Positions 27,354-38,522 of a stretch of 59,655 nucleotides of DNA are shown piece after piece. The position numbers and the translations under genes were made by a program. A model generated the notes under the pieces. It was not told where the DNA came from, ran no database searches, and saw only the letters and a list, made by a program, of their open reading frames with translations. The DNA is taken from the NCBI RefSeq assembly GCF_020740895.1, contig NZ_JAILXP010000004.1, forward strand, positions 1 through 59,655, written 5' to 3'. Source of the DNA: Streptomyces sp. UNOB3_S3. Lineage in GTDB: Bacteria > Actinomycetota > Actinomycetes > Streptomycetales > Streptomycetaceae. Within the stretch, counting starts at the first letter, position 1; each line of letters begins with the position of its first letter.

Positions 27354-27965
27354 TCAGCGGACCAGGCCCCAGCGGAAGCCGAGGGCCACCGCGTGCGCCC
27401 GGTCCGAGGCGCCCAGCTTCTTGAACAGCCGGCGCGCGTGGGTCTTCACCGTGTCCTCGGAGAGGAAGAGCTCCCGGCCGATCTCCGCGTTGGAGCGGCC
27501 GTGGCTCATGCCCTCCAGCACCTGGATCTCCCGCGCGGTGAGCGTGGGCGCGGCGCCCATCTCCGCCGAGCGCAGCCGCCGGGGGGCGAGCCGCCAGGTC
27601 GGGTCGGCGAGCGCCTGGGTCACGGTGGCGCGCAGCTCGGCGCGCGAGGCGTCCTTGTGCAGATACCCGCGCGCCCCGGCGGCGACCGCGAGCGCGACCC
27701 CGTCGAGGTCCTCGGCGACCGTGAGCATGATGATGCGGGCGCCGGGGTCGGCGGAGAGCAGCCGGCGCACGGTCTCCACACCACCGAGTCCGGGCATGCG
27801 TACGTCCATCAGAATGAGGTCCGAACGATCGGCGCCCCAGCGGCGGAGGACTTCCTCGCCGTTGGCCGCCGTCGTCACGCGCTCGACGCCGGGCACGGTC
27901 GCCACCGCGCGACGGAGCGCTTCTCGGGCAAGCGGGGAGTCGTCGCAGACGAGGACGGATGTCAT
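27354..27965 (-). CDS. bldM: Response regulator BldM
   Basis: 203-residue orphan response regulator needed for aerial hyphae and sporulation. It has a receiver domain (residues 1-115) with LVCDDSPLAREALRRAV, the phosphoacceptor-position Asp in LILMDVRMPGLGGVE, and the Lys in YLHKDASR. A C-terminal LuxR-type HTH follows (LTAREIQVLEGMSHGRSNAEI...). In S. coelicolor BldM acts without normal phosphorylation and pairs with WhiI. The ATG at 27965 gives the known MTSVLVCDDSPLA start; the longer frame to 28046 is not needed. It is divergent from whiD. Confidence 0.95.
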   Translation of the reverse strand: MTSVLVCDDSPLAREALRRAVATVPGVERVTTAANGEEVLRRWGADRSDLILMDVRMPGLGGVETVRRLLSADPGARIIMLTVAEDLDGVALAVAAGARGYLHKDASRAELRATVTQALADPTWRLAPRRLRSAEMGAAPTLTAREIQVLEGMSHGRSNAEIGRELFLSEDTVKTHARRLFKKLGASDRAHAVALGFRWGLVR

Positions 27966-28372
27966 GGCCGCCCTCCGCAGCTGATGCGCGTCACCTTGAG
28001 CCTCCAGAGGCTGGTACTGGTCGTCACCTTGCGCGGTCGACGGCACCCGGGCCCTGCCACCCGCCCGACTGCTTCATGCGTCAACCGCCTCCGCACTCTC
28101 AACGACGGTCACCCGAAAGAGTTACGGGCTTGGTCGGCCGTGTTCGGCACTCTACGTGAGGGCGCGGACACGGAGCAGGGCGCACGGGGGGCGCCCGGCC
28201 CACCAGCCAAGCTATGCCCCATTTGCCCACTCGGACCCGCATTTCTTCCCATTTACCGGTGTCTGTGGCTAGATTCAGCAATGAGTCATATTTTCATCTG
28301 CTCACACGACAGTCACGACAGATGTACGGACACGGGCACTGCATCGGACAGATCGTTTCGAGGGGATAAGCA
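27966..28372. promoter_or_regulatory. 407-bp divergent control region of bldM and whiD
   Basis: No gene is supported. The right half (28220-28372) is distinctly A+T-rich for this genome and should hold the developmental whiD promoter(s). whiD has a GAGGGG ribosome site. Confidence 0.6.
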
Positions 28373-28699
28373 ATGGCAGATTTCTCCCGCCTTCCCGGTC
28401 CCAACGCCGACCTGTGGGACTGGCAGCTCCTGGCGGCGTGCCGAGGGGTCGACAGCTCGTTGTTCTTCCACCCCGAGGGCGAGCGCGGCGCGGCGCGCAG
28501 CGCCCGTGAGACCTCCGCGAAGGAGGTGTGCATGCGCTGTCCCGTGCGCGCCGAGTGCGCGGCGCACGCGCTGGCGGTGCGGGAGCCCTACGGCGTCTGG
28601 GGCGGCCTGACCGAGGACGAGCGCGAGGAGCTCATGGGGCGCGCGAGGCACCGGCCCATCTCGGCGAGCGGCGCGGGCGCCGGCGCGATGACCGCGTGA
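28373..28699 (+). CDS. whiD: WhiB-family iron-sulfur regulator WhiD
   Basis: 108-residue Wbl protein with four Cys that bind a [4Fe-4S] cluster: Cys23 (LLAACRG), Cys53 and Cys56 (EVCMRCPV) and Cys62 (AECAAH). The beta-turn is GVWGG, followed by a basic C-terminus (RARHRP). The sequence is almost that of S. coelicolor WhiD, needed for late sporulation; the mycobacterial counterpart at this locus is WhiB3. ATG 28373 with GAGGGG seven bases upstream. The last ~12 residues are Ala/Gly-rich and look less constrained. Confidence 0.96.
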   Translation: MADFSRLPGPNADLWDWQLLAACRGVDSSLFFHPEGERGAARSARETSAKEVCMRCPVRAECAAHALAVREPYGVWGGLTEDEREELMGRARHRPISASGAGAGAMTA

Positions 28700-28807
28700 G
28701 CGCCTGCGGCTGCGCTTCCGCCGACGACCGCGCTCCCGCACGCCCCCGGACGGCCCCGCGCCCGGCGGCGGAACCGCGTCCGGCATCCGGCGCCCGGCGC
28801 CGGAACG

Positions 28808-29731
28808 TCAGCGGCTCGCGGCCGCCGCGAGACGGTCGAGCATCGCCCCGACCGCCGGGACCCTGGCCAGGTCGGGGAGGGTGAGGGCGACGATCTCCCG
28901 TTGCACGACCGGCTCCACCGGCACCGTCCGCGCCCCCTTGGGCCGTACCGACTCCAGCGCCAGCTCGGGCATGACCGCGACGCCCAGCCCGGCCCCGACC
29001 AGGCCGAAGACCGCCGGGTAGTCGTCCGTCGCGAAGTCGATGCGCGGGGTGAAGCCCGCGCTCTCGCACACCTCCACCAGATGCCGCCGGCAGCGCGGGC
29101 AGCCCGCGATCCACGGCTCCTCCTCCAGCTCGGCGATCCCGATCCGCTCCGCCCCGGCCAGCCGGTGCCCCTCGGGCACCACACCGATGAGGCGGTCGGT
29201 CAGCAGCGGCCGGACGACCAGGTCGTCCCACTCCGCGCCGGCCGCCGGGTCCGCGCCGCGCACATCGGGGTAGCGGAAGGCGAGCGCGATCTCGCAGTCG
29301 CCCTCGCGCAGCATCTCCACCGAGCGCGGCGGCTCCGCCTCGACGAGGGAGATCTGGGTGCCCGGGTGGGCGGCGCGCATCTCGGCGAGCGCCGTCGGCA
29401 CGAGCGTGGAACTGCCGCTGGGGAAGGACACCAGCCGCACCCGCCCGGCCCGCAGCCCGGCGATGGCCGCGATCTCCTCCTCGGCGGCGGTCAGCCCGGC
29501 CAGGATCCCCGTGGCGTGGCGGACCAGCGCCTCGCCCGCCTCGGTCAGCCGCATCTCCCGGCCCGTCCGGACCAGCAGGGGCGTGCGCGCCGACTGCTCC
29601 AGGGCCTTCATCTGCTGGCTGACGGCGGGCTGGGTGCAGCCGAGCTCCCGGGCCGCGGCCGAGAACGAACCGGTGGCGGCCACCGCGCGCAGCACCCTCA
29701 GATGACGTGCCTCGATCATAGAACCGAGCAT
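28808..29731 (-). CDS. LysR family transcriptional regulator
   Basis: 307 residues. The N-terminal winged HTH is EARHLRVLRAVAATGSFSAAARELGCTQPAVSQQMKALE, followed by the LysR effector domain (about 95-300). The ATG at 29731 has AAGGTGG upstream, whereas the next in-frame ATG (29719) has none. It is divergent from the MOSC gene with a 70-bp promoter region, so that gene is a possible target. A pair of Cys residues (GCPRCRR) in the effector domain could be redox- or metal-responsive; this is inference only. Confidence 0.9.
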   Translation of the reverse strand: MLGSMIEARHLRVLRAVAATGSFSAAARELGCTQPAVSQQMKALEQSARTPLLVRTGREMRLTEAGEALVRHATGILAGLTAAEEEIAAIAGLRAGRVRLVSFPSGSSTLVPTALAEMRAAHPGTQISLVEAEPPRSVEMLREGDCEIALAFRYPDVRGADPAAGAEWDDLVVRPLLTDRLIGVVPEGHRLAGAERIGIAELEEEPWIAGCPRCRRHLVEVCESAGFTPRIDFATDDYPAVFGLVGAGLGVAVMPELALESVRPKGARTVPVEPVVQREIVALTLPDLARVPAVGAMLDRLAAAASR

Positions 29732-29800
29732 AAGGCCACCTTGGGGAAGGCGCGAAATATTCGCTCGCCCCTTTGAGGGTGTCCGGCTTAGGCTGATCAC

Positions 29801-30589
29801 ATGGACAGCGCCACGCCTTCCCCCATGCGACTGCTCTCCGTCAACACCGGCCGCGCCCGGACCGCGGGCGACCGCGAGGGCCACGAGGGCGCCTTCGCCG
29901 ACGGGCTCGCGAGCGGCATCGACAAGCGCCCCGTCGCCGGCCCGGTCGCCGTGGCCGCCCCCGGCCCCAAGGGCACGGCGGGCAGCGGCCTCGCGGGCGA
30001 CACGATCGTCTCCCTCCGCCACCACGGCGGGGACGACCAGGCGGTCTACGCATTCGCCCGGGAGGACCTCGACGGCTGGGAACGGGCGCTGGGCCGCACG
30101 CTGCCCCACGGCGCCTTCGGGGAGAACCTCACCACCCTCGGCGTCGACGTCAACGGCGCGCGCATCGGAGAGCGTTGGCGCATAGGTACGGATCTGCTGC
30201 TGGAGGTCACCTCCCCGCGCATCCCCTGCCGCGTCTTCGCCGACTGGCTGGGCGAGTCGGGCTGGATCCGCCGCTTCACCCAGGAGGCCGCGCCCGGGGC
30301 GTATCTGCGCGTCCTGGAGCCCGGGGAGATCCGCGCGGGCGATCCCGTCACCGTCGTCCACCGCCCCGCGCACGAGGTGACCGTCTCCTACGCCTTCCGC
30401 GCGCTGACCACCGATCAGCCGCTGCGGGCGGGCCTCCTCGCGGCGGGCGACGCGCTCCACCCCGAGCTTCAGGAGAAGGCCCTGGCGTACAGAGAGCGTC
30501 AGAATCGCGCCACGGGGCGTCAGGAGGGGCGGGCGGACGAGGGGGAAGGCAGCCAGGAGGGTACGCCGAGCACTAACGTTCCCGTATGA
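29801..30589 (+). CDS. MOSC domain-containing protein (YiiM-like)
   Basis: 262 residues. The MOSC core carries the conserved HHGGDDQAVYAF and GAFGENLTTLGVD. The molybdenum-cofactor sulfur-carrier Cys is in SPRIPCRVFADWLG, with the YiiM-type AYLRVLEPGEIRAGD following. Such proteins reduce N-hydroxylated or N-oxide compounds using Moco. The last ~30 residues are polar low complexity. It is translationally coupled to the SDR gene downstream (ATGA overlap). The divergent LysR gene probably controls it. Confidence 0.85.
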   Translation: MDSATPSPMRLLSVNTGRARTAGDREGHEGAFADGLASGIDKRPVAGPVAVAAPGPKGTAGSGLAGDTIVSLRHHGGDDQAVYAFAREDLDGWERALGRTLPHGAFGENLTTLGVDVNGARIGERWRIGTDLLLEVTSPRIPCRVFADWLGESGWIRRFTQEAAPGAYLRVLEPGEIRAGDPVTVVHRPAHEVTVSYAFRALTTDQPLRAGLLAAGDALHPELQEKALAYRERQNRATGRQEGRADEGEGSQEGTPSTNVPV

Positions 30590-31359
30590 CGACTGCACTG
30601 ATCACGGGAGCGACCGCGGGCATCGGCGCGGCCTTCGCCCGGCGGCTGGCGGCCGACGGACACAATCTGGTCATCGTGGCCCGCGACGAGAAGCGGCTGA
30701 GCGAGCAGGCGACGGAGCTCCACGACCGCCACCGCGTGGAGGTGGAGGTGCTCCGCGCCGACCTCTCGCGCGAGGGGGGCATCGCGGCGGTCGAGGCCCG
30801 GCTCTCGGATCGCAAGAACCCGGTGGACCTGCTGGTCAACAACGCGGGCTTCGCCAACAAGGGCCGCTATCTCGAGGTCTCGATGGCCGATGAGCTGACG
30901 ATGCTCAAGGTGCACTGCGAGGCGGTGCTGCGGCTGACCTCGGCCGCGGCGGCCGGCATGCGGGAGCGCAGACGCGGCGGCGTGGTCAACGTGGCCTCGG
31001 TCGCCGCGTTCGTCCCCCGGGGGACGTACGGGGCGAGCAAGGCGTGGGTGGTGCAGTTCACCCAGGGCGCCGCGCGGGATCTGGCGGGCAGCGGGGTGCG
31101 AATGATGGCACTCTGCCCCGGTTTCGTCCGCACGGAGTTCCACCAGCGGGCCGGCATGGGCACGGACAACGTGCCCGGCTGGATGTGGCTGGACGCCGAC
31201 AAGCTGGTCGACGCGGCGCTGAAGGACCTCGCCCGCGGCAAGGCGCTGTCCATCCCCGACCCGCGCTACAAGGCGCTGACCGGTCTGCTGAAGCTGGCCC
31301 CCCGCCGCGCGGTCTCACGCGCCGGCGCGACGACGGGCCGCCGCTACGGGCCCAGCTGA
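30586..31359 (+). CDS. SDR family oxidoreductase
   Basis: 257-residue classical-type short-chain dehydrogenase. It has TGATAGIG, NNAGFAN, the catalytic Ser in VASVAAFVP, and YGASKAW with Tyr and Lys. The C-terminus resembles DltE/YqjQ-like SDRs. Its ATG overlaps the MOSC stop by 4 bp, so the two are made together and may act on the same substrate type. It ends at a strong bidirectional terminator facing groEL. Confidence 0.88.
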   Translation: MTTALITGATAGIGAAFARRLAADGHNLVIVARDEKRLSEQATELHDRHRVEVEVLRADLSREGGIAAVEARLSDRKNPVDLLVNNAGFANKGRYLEVSMADELTMLKVHCEAVLRLTSAAAAGMRERRRGGVVNVASVAAFVPRGTYGASKAWVVQFTQGAARDLAGSGVRMMALCPGFVRTEFHQRAGMGTDNVPGWMWLDADKLVDAALKDLARGKALSIPDPRYKALTGLLKLAPRRAVSRAGATTGRRYGPS

Positions 31360-31417
31360 CGGCGCGCCCGGCAGCGCGACCGGCGGCATCCCGACAGCGC
31401 GCCGAGCGGCAAACGGA

Positions 31418-31457
31418 CCGGGGCCCGGCCTCCCCACGAGGGAGGGCCGGGCCCCGG
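31418..31457. terminator. Bidirectional terminator between SDR and groEL1
   Basis: 13-bp perfect stem (CCGGGGCCCGGCC with its complement) extended by CCC/GGG pairs around an ACGA loop, between convergent genes. Confidence 0.85.
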
Positions 31458-31486
31458 CCGTATCACCCGGATGGGCGAAGGGTGCG

Positions 31487-33112
<1,626 letters not shown>

Positions 33113-33227
33113 TTACGTATCCTTCGCCGTGTCTCAAAACGAACCGCGCCCCCGGCGCCCGGCTGTGCAGGCACGGGAACCAGGGGCACTGTTCACAACT
33201 TCGAAGGCTCGGGGAGCCTCGGGTGAA

Positions 33228-33536
33228 TTACTTCTCGATGATCGCGAGAACGTCGCGAGCCGAGAGGACGAGGTACTCCTCGCCGTTGTACTTCACCTCG
33301 GTGCCGCCGTACTTGCTGTACAGCACGACATCGCCGACCTGGACGTCGAGCGGAAGACGGTTGCCGTCCTCGAAGCGGCCCGGGCCCACGGCCAGGACGA
33401 CGCCCTCCTGGGGCTTCTCCTTGGCGGTGTCCGGAATGACCAGGCCGGAGGCCGTGGTCTGCTCGGCGTCGAGCGGCTGGACCACGATGCGGTCCTCAAG
33501 CGGCTTGATGGCAACCTTGGAGCTGGTGGTCGTCAC
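33228..33536 (-). CDS. groES: Co-chaperonin GroES
   Basis: 102 residues. It has the GroES beta-barrel signature with mobile loop ([20 protein letters not shown]) and [27 protein letters not shown] start at 33536. It is the first gene of the groES-groEL1 operon, repressed by HrcA through two CIRCE elements upstream. Confidence 0.97.
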   Translation of the reverse strand: MTTTSSKVAIKPLEDRIVVQPLDAEQTTASGLVIPDTAKEKPQEGVVLAVGPGRFEDGNRLPLDVQVGDVVLYSKYGGTEVKYNGEEYLVLSARDVLAIIEK

Positions 33537-33636
33537 GATCCGACCTCCCCCTTCGGAGATCTCACGGGGTTAACTGTCTGAGGTGGCGACCAGGAGTTCC
33601 GTCGTCGCGGGTGCCGGAATCTGGCCGTCGCTGTGT

Positions 33637-33663
33637 TTGGCACTCACCGGTGGAGAGTGCCAA
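33637..33663. promoter_or_regulatory. CIRCE element 2
   Basis: TTGGCACTC-N9-GAGTGCCAA, perfect 9-bp arms; HrcA operator at the expected transcription start of groES. Confidence 0.93.
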
Positions 33664-33671
33664 CGGAGCCG

Positions 33672-33700
33672 AGACTATGACGCGGTTAGCACTCGGTCAA
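33672..33700 (-). promoter_or_regulatory. groES-groEL1 promoter
   Basis: On the minus strand, -35 TTGACC and -10 TAGTCT are separated by 17 bp. The -35 falls inside CIRCE 1 and the predicted start at the edge of CIRCE 2. Confidence 0.75.
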
Positions 33701-33712
33701 GCGGAGTGCCAA
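33686..33712. promoter_or_regulatory. CIRCE element 1
   Basis: TTAGCACTC-N9-GAGTGCCAA, one mismatch between arms; HrcA operator overlapping the -35 box. Confidence 0.93.
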
Positions 33713-33767
33713 TCCGGCGTGCGGCGAGCTTTGATCTACCCCGTGGGAGGAGCGGTACTCCTGGGGC

Positions 33768-34637
33768 CTAGAGGTAGTCCTCCAGGCGGGCCACCGTGAA
33801 GCCCTGCGCCTGGATGCTGCGCAGCATGTTGGTCACCATCCTGGTCATCGTGGTGCCCTTGAGCTCCTGGGGCCCGCGGAAGTGGGCCAGGACGATGTCG
33901 CCGGACCGGAGCCCGCCGCCCTGCGCGTAGCGCATGTCGTTGATCTGCATCGTCGCCTCCCACAGCACGACCGCGCGCACCCCGCAGGCGGCCGCGGCGG
34001 TGAGCGTGGCGTCGTTGTAGTTGCCGTAGGGCGGGCGGAAGAGGGCCGGGCGGCCGCCGAACCGCTTCGCCAGGGCGTCCTGCTGCCCGCAGATCTCGCG
34101 CTTCTGCGCCTCGGCGGAAAGGGTGCGCAGATTGGGGTGGGAGAGGGTGTGGTTGTCGACGCCGTTGCCGAGGGCGCGGAGCTTCTCGAAGTAGCCGTAG
34201 CCGGCGCCCGCGCGGGCTATGTCGTCCGTCAGGAACATCGTGAACGGCACCTTGAGGTCCGCCGCCATCCTCAGGAACTCCGGGTCCTTCTCGGCCCCGT
34301 CGTCGAAGGTCACGAAGACGACCTTGTCCTGGGTGGGTATGCGCCGGATCACCTGCGGCGTCGCGCCCGCCGTGAACCCGTCGGTGAGCTTCTTCGCGGG
34401 CGGGGCCGGGGGCGCGGCCAGCGGCTTGTCCAGGCCCCAGCGGCGGTACGCGTCGGGGGCCGCCGGGGAAGCCGGGGCGGAGGAGGCCGCGGTGGGCGCC
34501 CCGGCCGCCTTGTGCGGCTTCTCCGGGCCGCCGGAGGAGGAGCCGGAGCACCCGGCCAGGGCGCCGGTCAGCAGCAGGGCGGCGGAGGCGAGGGCGGCGG
34601 CGCGTATACGGCTGGAAACAGACGGGCTCACACTCAC
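33768..34637 (-). CDS. Polysaccharide deacetylase (NodB) lipoprotein
   Basis: 289 residues. The GTG start is followed by a signal peptide with lipobox LAGC (Cys about 29), so it is probably exported and lipid-anchored. A Ser/Ala/Pro-rich spacer follows, then the NodB domain. Metal and catalytic motifs are FVTFDDGAEKD (TFDDG), the two metal His in NHTLSHPN, and FRPPYGNYN. It should de-N-acetylate a cell-wall or extracellular glycan. It lies downstream of the divergent methyltransferase promoter and reads toward groES. Confidence 0.9.
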   Translation of the reverse strand: MSVSPSVSSRIRAAALASAALLLTGALAGCSGSSSGGPEKPHKAAGAPTAASSAPASPAAPDAYRRWGLDKPLAAPPAPPAKKLTDGFTAGATPQVIRRIPTQDKVVFVTFDDGAEKDPEFLRMAADLKVPFTMFLTDDIARAGAGYGYFEKLRALGNGVDNHTLSHPNLRTLSAEAQKREICGQQDALAKRFGGRPALFRPPYGNYNDATLTAAAACGVRAVVLWEATMQINDMRYAQGGGLRSGDIVLAHFRGPQELKGTTMTRMVTNMLRSIQAQGFTVARLEDYL

Positions 34638-34706
34638 GATTCTTGTTCATCCGTTCGAGCGCCGCGCCGGAGCCCCCGCGTCCGGGAGGGCCTCCGTGGC
34701 GCGAGA

Positions 34707-35915
34707 ATGAGACACGTGCCCGCACCGAACTCCTCCTCCGCAGCCGTCGACGCCTTCGCCGCCCTCCTCACCGACGAGGGCCGCGCCCTCCTCGACGAGC
34801 TGCGCGACCACGACCCCGCCCAGGAGCTCGCCACGGCCACCCGGCTGCGCCGCGACCACCCCGCCGACCTGGTGTCGGCGGCCCTCGGGCAGGCCCGGCT
34901 GCGGCAGCGCGCGGTCGCCAAGTTCGGCGCCGAGGACGCGTACCGCATGTTCTTCACCCCGAACGGCGTCGAGCAGGCCACCCGGGCCGGTGTCGCCGCC
35001 TATAGAGCACAGCGTTTCTCCGCACTGGGCGTGCGCCGTCTCGCTGATCTGTGCTGTGGCATCGGCGGCGACGCGATCGCGCTGGCACGCGCCGGCATCG
35101 AGGTGCTGGCCGTCGACCGCGACCCCCTGACCTGCGAGGTCGTCCGCGCCAACGCGGCCGCCCTGGGCCTGGCCGACCTGATCGAGGTGCGCTGCGCGGA
35201 TGTCGCCGAGGTCGACACCTCGTCCTACGACGCCGTGTTCGTCGACCCGGCGCGGCGCGGCGGCCGGGGCCGGATCTTCGACCCGGAGGCGTACTCGCCC
35301 CCGCTGTCCTGGGCGGTCGAGGCGGCCCGCAAGGCCCCGCACGCAGCCCTGAAGATCGCCCCCGGGGTGCCCCACGAGGCGATCCCCGAGGACGCGGAGG
35401 CCGAGTGGATCTCGGACGGCGGCGATGTGAAGGAGGCCGTGCTGTGGTTCGGCACGGACCCCGGCACCCGCCGGGCGACCCTGCTGCCGGGCGGCGCGTC
35501 CCTGGTGGGCCGGGGCCTGCCGGACCCGGCCGTCCGGCCCGTGGGCCGCTACCTCTACGAACCGGACGGCGCGGTCATCCGCGCGCATCTGGTGGCGGAG
35601 GCCGCGGCGGAGCTGGGCGACGGCGGGCTGATCGACGAGACGATCGCGTACGTGACGAGCGACGAGCTGCTGCCGTCGGACCACTCGGCGGCGTACGAGA
35701 TCACGGACGTGCTGCCGTTCAACCTGAAGAAGCTCAAGGCGATCGTGCGGGAGCGCGGGATCGGCGTCGCCGTCATCAAGAAGCGGGGATCGGCGGTGGA
35801 GCCGGAGGAACTGCGCAAGAAGCTCAAGCTCGCGGGCCCGCACTCCTGCGTGATCATGCTGACGCGCGTGGCGGGCGCGCCGGCCATGCTGCTGGGGCGG
35901 CCGGCCCGGGCGTAG
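34707..35915 (+). CDS. Class I SAM-dependent methyltransferase, THUMP-like domain family
   Basis: 402 residues. SAM-binding motif I is LADLCCGIGGDAIALARAG, then VDRDPLTCEVVRANA. The catalytic-site position reads VFVDPARRGGRGRIFD instead of the N/DPPY of N-methyltransferases. A C-terminal domain (LLPSDHSAAYEITDVLPFNLKKLKAIV...) matches the THUMP-like proteins of this family. An RNA substrate is likely, given the tRNA-modification genes next to it, but it is not shown. ATG 34707 is used; GTG 34716 is an alternative. Confidence 0.85.
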   Translation: MRHVPAPNSSSAAVDAFAALLTDEGRALLDELRDHDPAQELATATRLRRDHPADLVSAALGQARLRQRAVAKFGAEDAYRMFFTPNGVEQATRAGVAAYRAQRFSALGVRRLADLCCGIGGDAIALARAGIEVLAVDRDPLTCEVVRANAAALGLADLIEVRCADVAEVDTSSYDAVFVDPARRGGRGRIFDPEAYSPPLSWAVEAARKAPHAALKIAPGVPHEAIPEDAEAEWISDGGDVKEAVLWFGTDPGTRRATLLPGGASLVGRGLPDPAVRPVGRYLYEPDGAVIRAHLVAEAAAELGDGGLIDETIAYVTSDELLPSDHSAAYEITDVLPFNLKKLKAIVRERGIGVAVIKKRGSAVEPEELRKKLKLAGPHSCVIMLTRVAGAPAMLLGRPARA

Positions 35916-35943
35916 CCCGGACCGGCGGGGCCGGCGGGGCCCC

Positions 35944-37098
35944 TCAGTCGTAGAGGTTCTGCTTGCTCAGCTCGTGCACGTGGTCGTGGTCATGGGCGTG
36001 CCCATGACCATGGCTGTGGCCGTGCTCATGGTCGTCGTGGTCGTGGTCGCCCGGCACGTGCGTCTCCGTCACCGGCAGCGACGAGTCCGCCGACAGGTCC
36101 CACGAGGACGCCGCGCGGCCCCGGGCCACCATCTCCGCGCCCAGCGCCGCCACCATCGCGCCGTTGTCGGTGCACAGCTTGGGGCGCGGCACCCGCAGGG
36201 TGATGCCCGCGTCCTCGCAGCGGCGCTGGGCCATGGCGCGCAGGCGGGTGTTGGCGGCGACGCCGCCGCCGATCATCAGGTGGTCCACGCCGTGGTCCTT
36301 GCAGGCGCGGACGGCCTTGCGGGTCAGGACGTCGACGACCGCCTCCTGGAAGGAGGCCGCGACGTCCGCGACGGGGACGTTCTCGCCGGCCGCGCGCTTG
36401 GCCTCGATCCAGCGGGCGACGGCGGTCTTGAGACCGGAGAAGGAGAAGTCGTATATGGGGTCGCGGGGGCCGGTCAGGCCGCGCGGGAAGCGGATGGCGT
36501 CGGGGTCGCCCTCGCGGGCGTAGCGGTCGATGACCGGGCCGCCGGGGAAGCCCAGGTTCAGCACCCGGGCGATCTTGTCGAAGGCCTCGCCCGCCGCGTC
36601 GTCGATCGTCGAGCCGAGCGGCCGGACGTCCGAGGTGATGTCGGGCGCCAGCAGCAGGGACGAGTGGCCGCCGCTCACCAGCAGGGCCATCGTGGGCTCG
36701 GGCAGGGCGCCGTGCTCCAGCTGGTCCACGCAGATGTGCGAGGCGAGGTGGTTGACGCCGTAGAGGGGCTTGCCCAGCGCGTAGGCGTACGCCTTCGCCG
36801 CGGAGACGCCGACGAGCAGGGCGCCCGCGAGGCCGGGGCCGGCGGTGACCGCGATGCCGTCGAGGTCCTTCGCGCTCACGCCCGCTTCCTTCAGCGCGCG
36901 CTGGATGGTCGGGACCATGGCCTCCAGGTGGGCGCGGCTGGCGACCTCGGGGACGACGCCGCCGAAGCGGGCGTGCTCGTCGACGCTGGACGCGACCGCG
37001 TCCGCGAGCAGCGTGTGGCCGCGGACGATGCCGACGCCGGTCTCGTCGCACGAGGTCTCGATGCCGAGGACGAGGGGTTCGTCAGTCTTGCGAGCCAT
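35944..37098 (-). CDS. tsaD: tRNA N6-threonylcarbamoyladenosine synthase subunit TsaD
   Basis: Transfers threonylcarbamoyl to A37 of ANN-decoding tRNAs, with TsaB and TsaE; 384 residues. It has [15 protein letters not shown], the metal His pair in [31 protein letters not shown] and [10 protein letters not shown]. The C-terminus carries an unusual tail (about 350-375) with 12 His alternating with Asp/Gly/Glu, beyond the normal end of the family, then [10 protein letters not shown]. It overlaps rimI by 17 bp in the tsaB-rimI-tsaD operon. Confidence 0.97.
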   Translation of the reverse strand: MARKTDEPLVLGIETSCDETGVGIVRGHTLLADAVASSVDEHARFGGVVPEVASRAHLEAMVPTIQRALKEAGVSAKDLDGIAVTAGPGLAGALLVGVSAAKAYAYALGKPLYGVNHLASHICVDQLEHGALPEPTMALLVSGGHSSLLLAPDITSDVRPLGSTIDDAAGEAFDKIARVLNLGFPGGPVIDRYAREGDPDAIRFPRGLTGPRDPIYDFSFSGLKTAVARWIEAKRAAGENVPVADVAASFQEAVVDVLTRKAVRACKDHGVDHLMIGGGVAANTRLRAMAQRRCEDAGITLRVPRPKLCTDNGAMVAALGAEMVARGRAASSWDLSADSSLPVTETHVPGDHDHDDHEHGHSHGHGHAHDHDHVHELSKQNLYD

Positions 37099-37636
37099 GG
37101 GACATTCCTTGCACTGCGGACAGGGGATCGGAGAGGCGCATCACGAGCGCGTCGATGTTGCCGGGCTGGTAGTAGCCGCGGCGCACGCCCACGGGCTCGA
37201 AGCCGAAGCGTTCGTAGAGGCGCTGGGCGCGGGTGTTGTCGACACGCACTTCGAGCAGCACCTCACGGCACTCGAAGGCGTTCGCGGTGGTGAGGAGCTC
37301 GGTCAGCAGCCGGGCGCCGAGGCCCGTGCTCCAGTACTCCTTGGCCACGGCGATGGTCTGCACGTCGCCGGTGCCGTCGACGGCGGCGAGGCCCGCGTAG
37401 CCGACGACCCTGGCGGCGCCGGCCTCACCGGGGACCTCCGCGACGACGTAGCGGCGGTTGGCGTTCGCCCCGCGCGCGTGGGCGAGCTCCGACCAGAACA
37501 GGCCCTTGGACCACGCGTCGTGCGGGAACAGGGCGCGCTCCAGCTCCAGCACGGGAGCGATGTCCCACCAGCGCATCTCGCGGATGCGGGCGGTGGGGGC
37601 TGCTGCGGCGGCGGCCGCTTCGGCTGGCCCGGTCAC
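37082..37636 (-). CDS. rimI: Ribosomal protein alanine N-acetyltransferase RimI
   Basis: GNAT family, 184 residues. The acetyl-CoA binding segment is [20 protein letters not shown], followed by [19 protein letters not shown] and RRGYY. It acetylates the N-terminus of ribosomal protein S18 in the classical case. The GTG start at 37636 overlaps the tsaB stop (GTGA). An Ala-rich N-terminal stretch precedes the domain. This is the usual tsaB-rimI-tsaD order. Confidence 0.93.
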   Translation of the reverse strand: MTGPAEAAAAAAAPTARIREMRWWDIAPVLELERALFPHDAWSKGLFWSELAHARGANANRRYVVAEVPGEAGAARVVGYAGLAAVDGTGDVQTIAVAKEYWSTGLGARLLTELLTTANAFECREVLLEVRVDNTRAQRLYERFGFEPVGVRRGYYQPGNIDALVMRLSDPLSAVQGMSHGSQD

Positions 37637-38301
37637 TGGGGGGTGACCACCTTGTAGTTGGCCGGCACCTGGGCGTCGGGGCGGCGCAGGTACAGCGGCT
37701 GGTCCGGCAGGAACTCCCCGCCCGTGCGGAGCTTCTCGGCGGCCAGCGCGGCCAGCGCGGCCGCCGACTGGTGCTGCGGCAGCTCCTCGCGCACGTCCGA
37801 GAAGGCGTCCCGGTAGAGCACCGCGCCCGCGCCGATGGCGGTCAGGCCCGCCAGGCGCTCGGTGAGCTCGGCGGGGCGGTCCACGGCGGGCTCGGTGATC
37901 CGGGTCCGGGCGTCGGCGTAACGCGCCCAGTAGACCTCCTTGCGGCGGGCGTCCGTCGCCACGACGAACTCGCCGGTGAGCCCCTGCTGACCGGCCGCGT
38001 ACGCGATGCCGTCCAGCGTGCACAGGCCGTGGACGGGGACGGAGAGGGTGGCGCCGAAGGTGGCGGCCGTGACGATGCCGACGCGCAGGCCGGTGTACGG
38101 GCCGGGGCCCACACCCACGACGATCCCGGTGAGGGCGTCGAGTTTCGTGCCCGCCTCACGGAGGACCCGGTCGACGGCGGGCAGCAGCAGCTCCCCGTGC
38201 CGGCGGGCGTCCACCTGGGTCGACTCGGCGACGACGGACTCGCCGTCGTGGAGGGCGACGGTGACAGCGGGGGTGGCGGTATCCAGAGCGAGCAGCAGCA
38301 C
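37633..38301 (-). CDS. tsaB: tRNA threonylcarbamoyladenosine biosynthesis protein TsaB
   Basis: 222-residue ASKHA-fold partner of TsaD. It has LLLALDTATPAVTVALHDG, RRHGELLLPAVDRVL and VGVGPGPYTGLRVG, and lacks the metal His of TsaD as expected. GTG 38301. First gene of the tsaB-rimI-tsaD operon. Confidence 0.95.
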   Translation of the reverse strand: MLLLALDTATPAVTVALHDGESVVAESTQVDARRHGELLLPAVDRVLREAGTKLDALTGIVVGVGPGPYTGLRVGIVTAATFGATLSVPVHGLCTLDGIAYAAGQQGLTGEFVVATDARRKEVYWARYADARTRITEPAVDRPAELTERLAGLTAIGAGAVLYRDAFSDVREELPQHQSAAALAALAAEKLRTGGEFLPDQPLYLRRPDAQVPANYKVVTPQ

Positions 38302-38522
38302 GTGACAAGCCTACGGCGCACCAAGGGGCGGGCGGCGCGCGCATGGGCCCCGAGCCGGGGGCGCGGCGGGGGCACGAGCGGGTGCTACGGTCAGCCGCAT
38401 GGCCGTACGAAGCCGCGGTACGGCGGGCACGCACAGGCCGGCACGGCAGCGCCGGGACGGCGGCGGGACAGCGGCGACAGCACACAGCAGCACAGCAGCA
38501 CGCGGGACGAAAGGTGCGCAGC

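Noticed and set aside
33882..34706. N-terminal extension of the methyltransferase frame
   Set aside because: It lies antisense over the polysaccharide deacetylase gene and is low-complexity; family N-termini begin near 34707.
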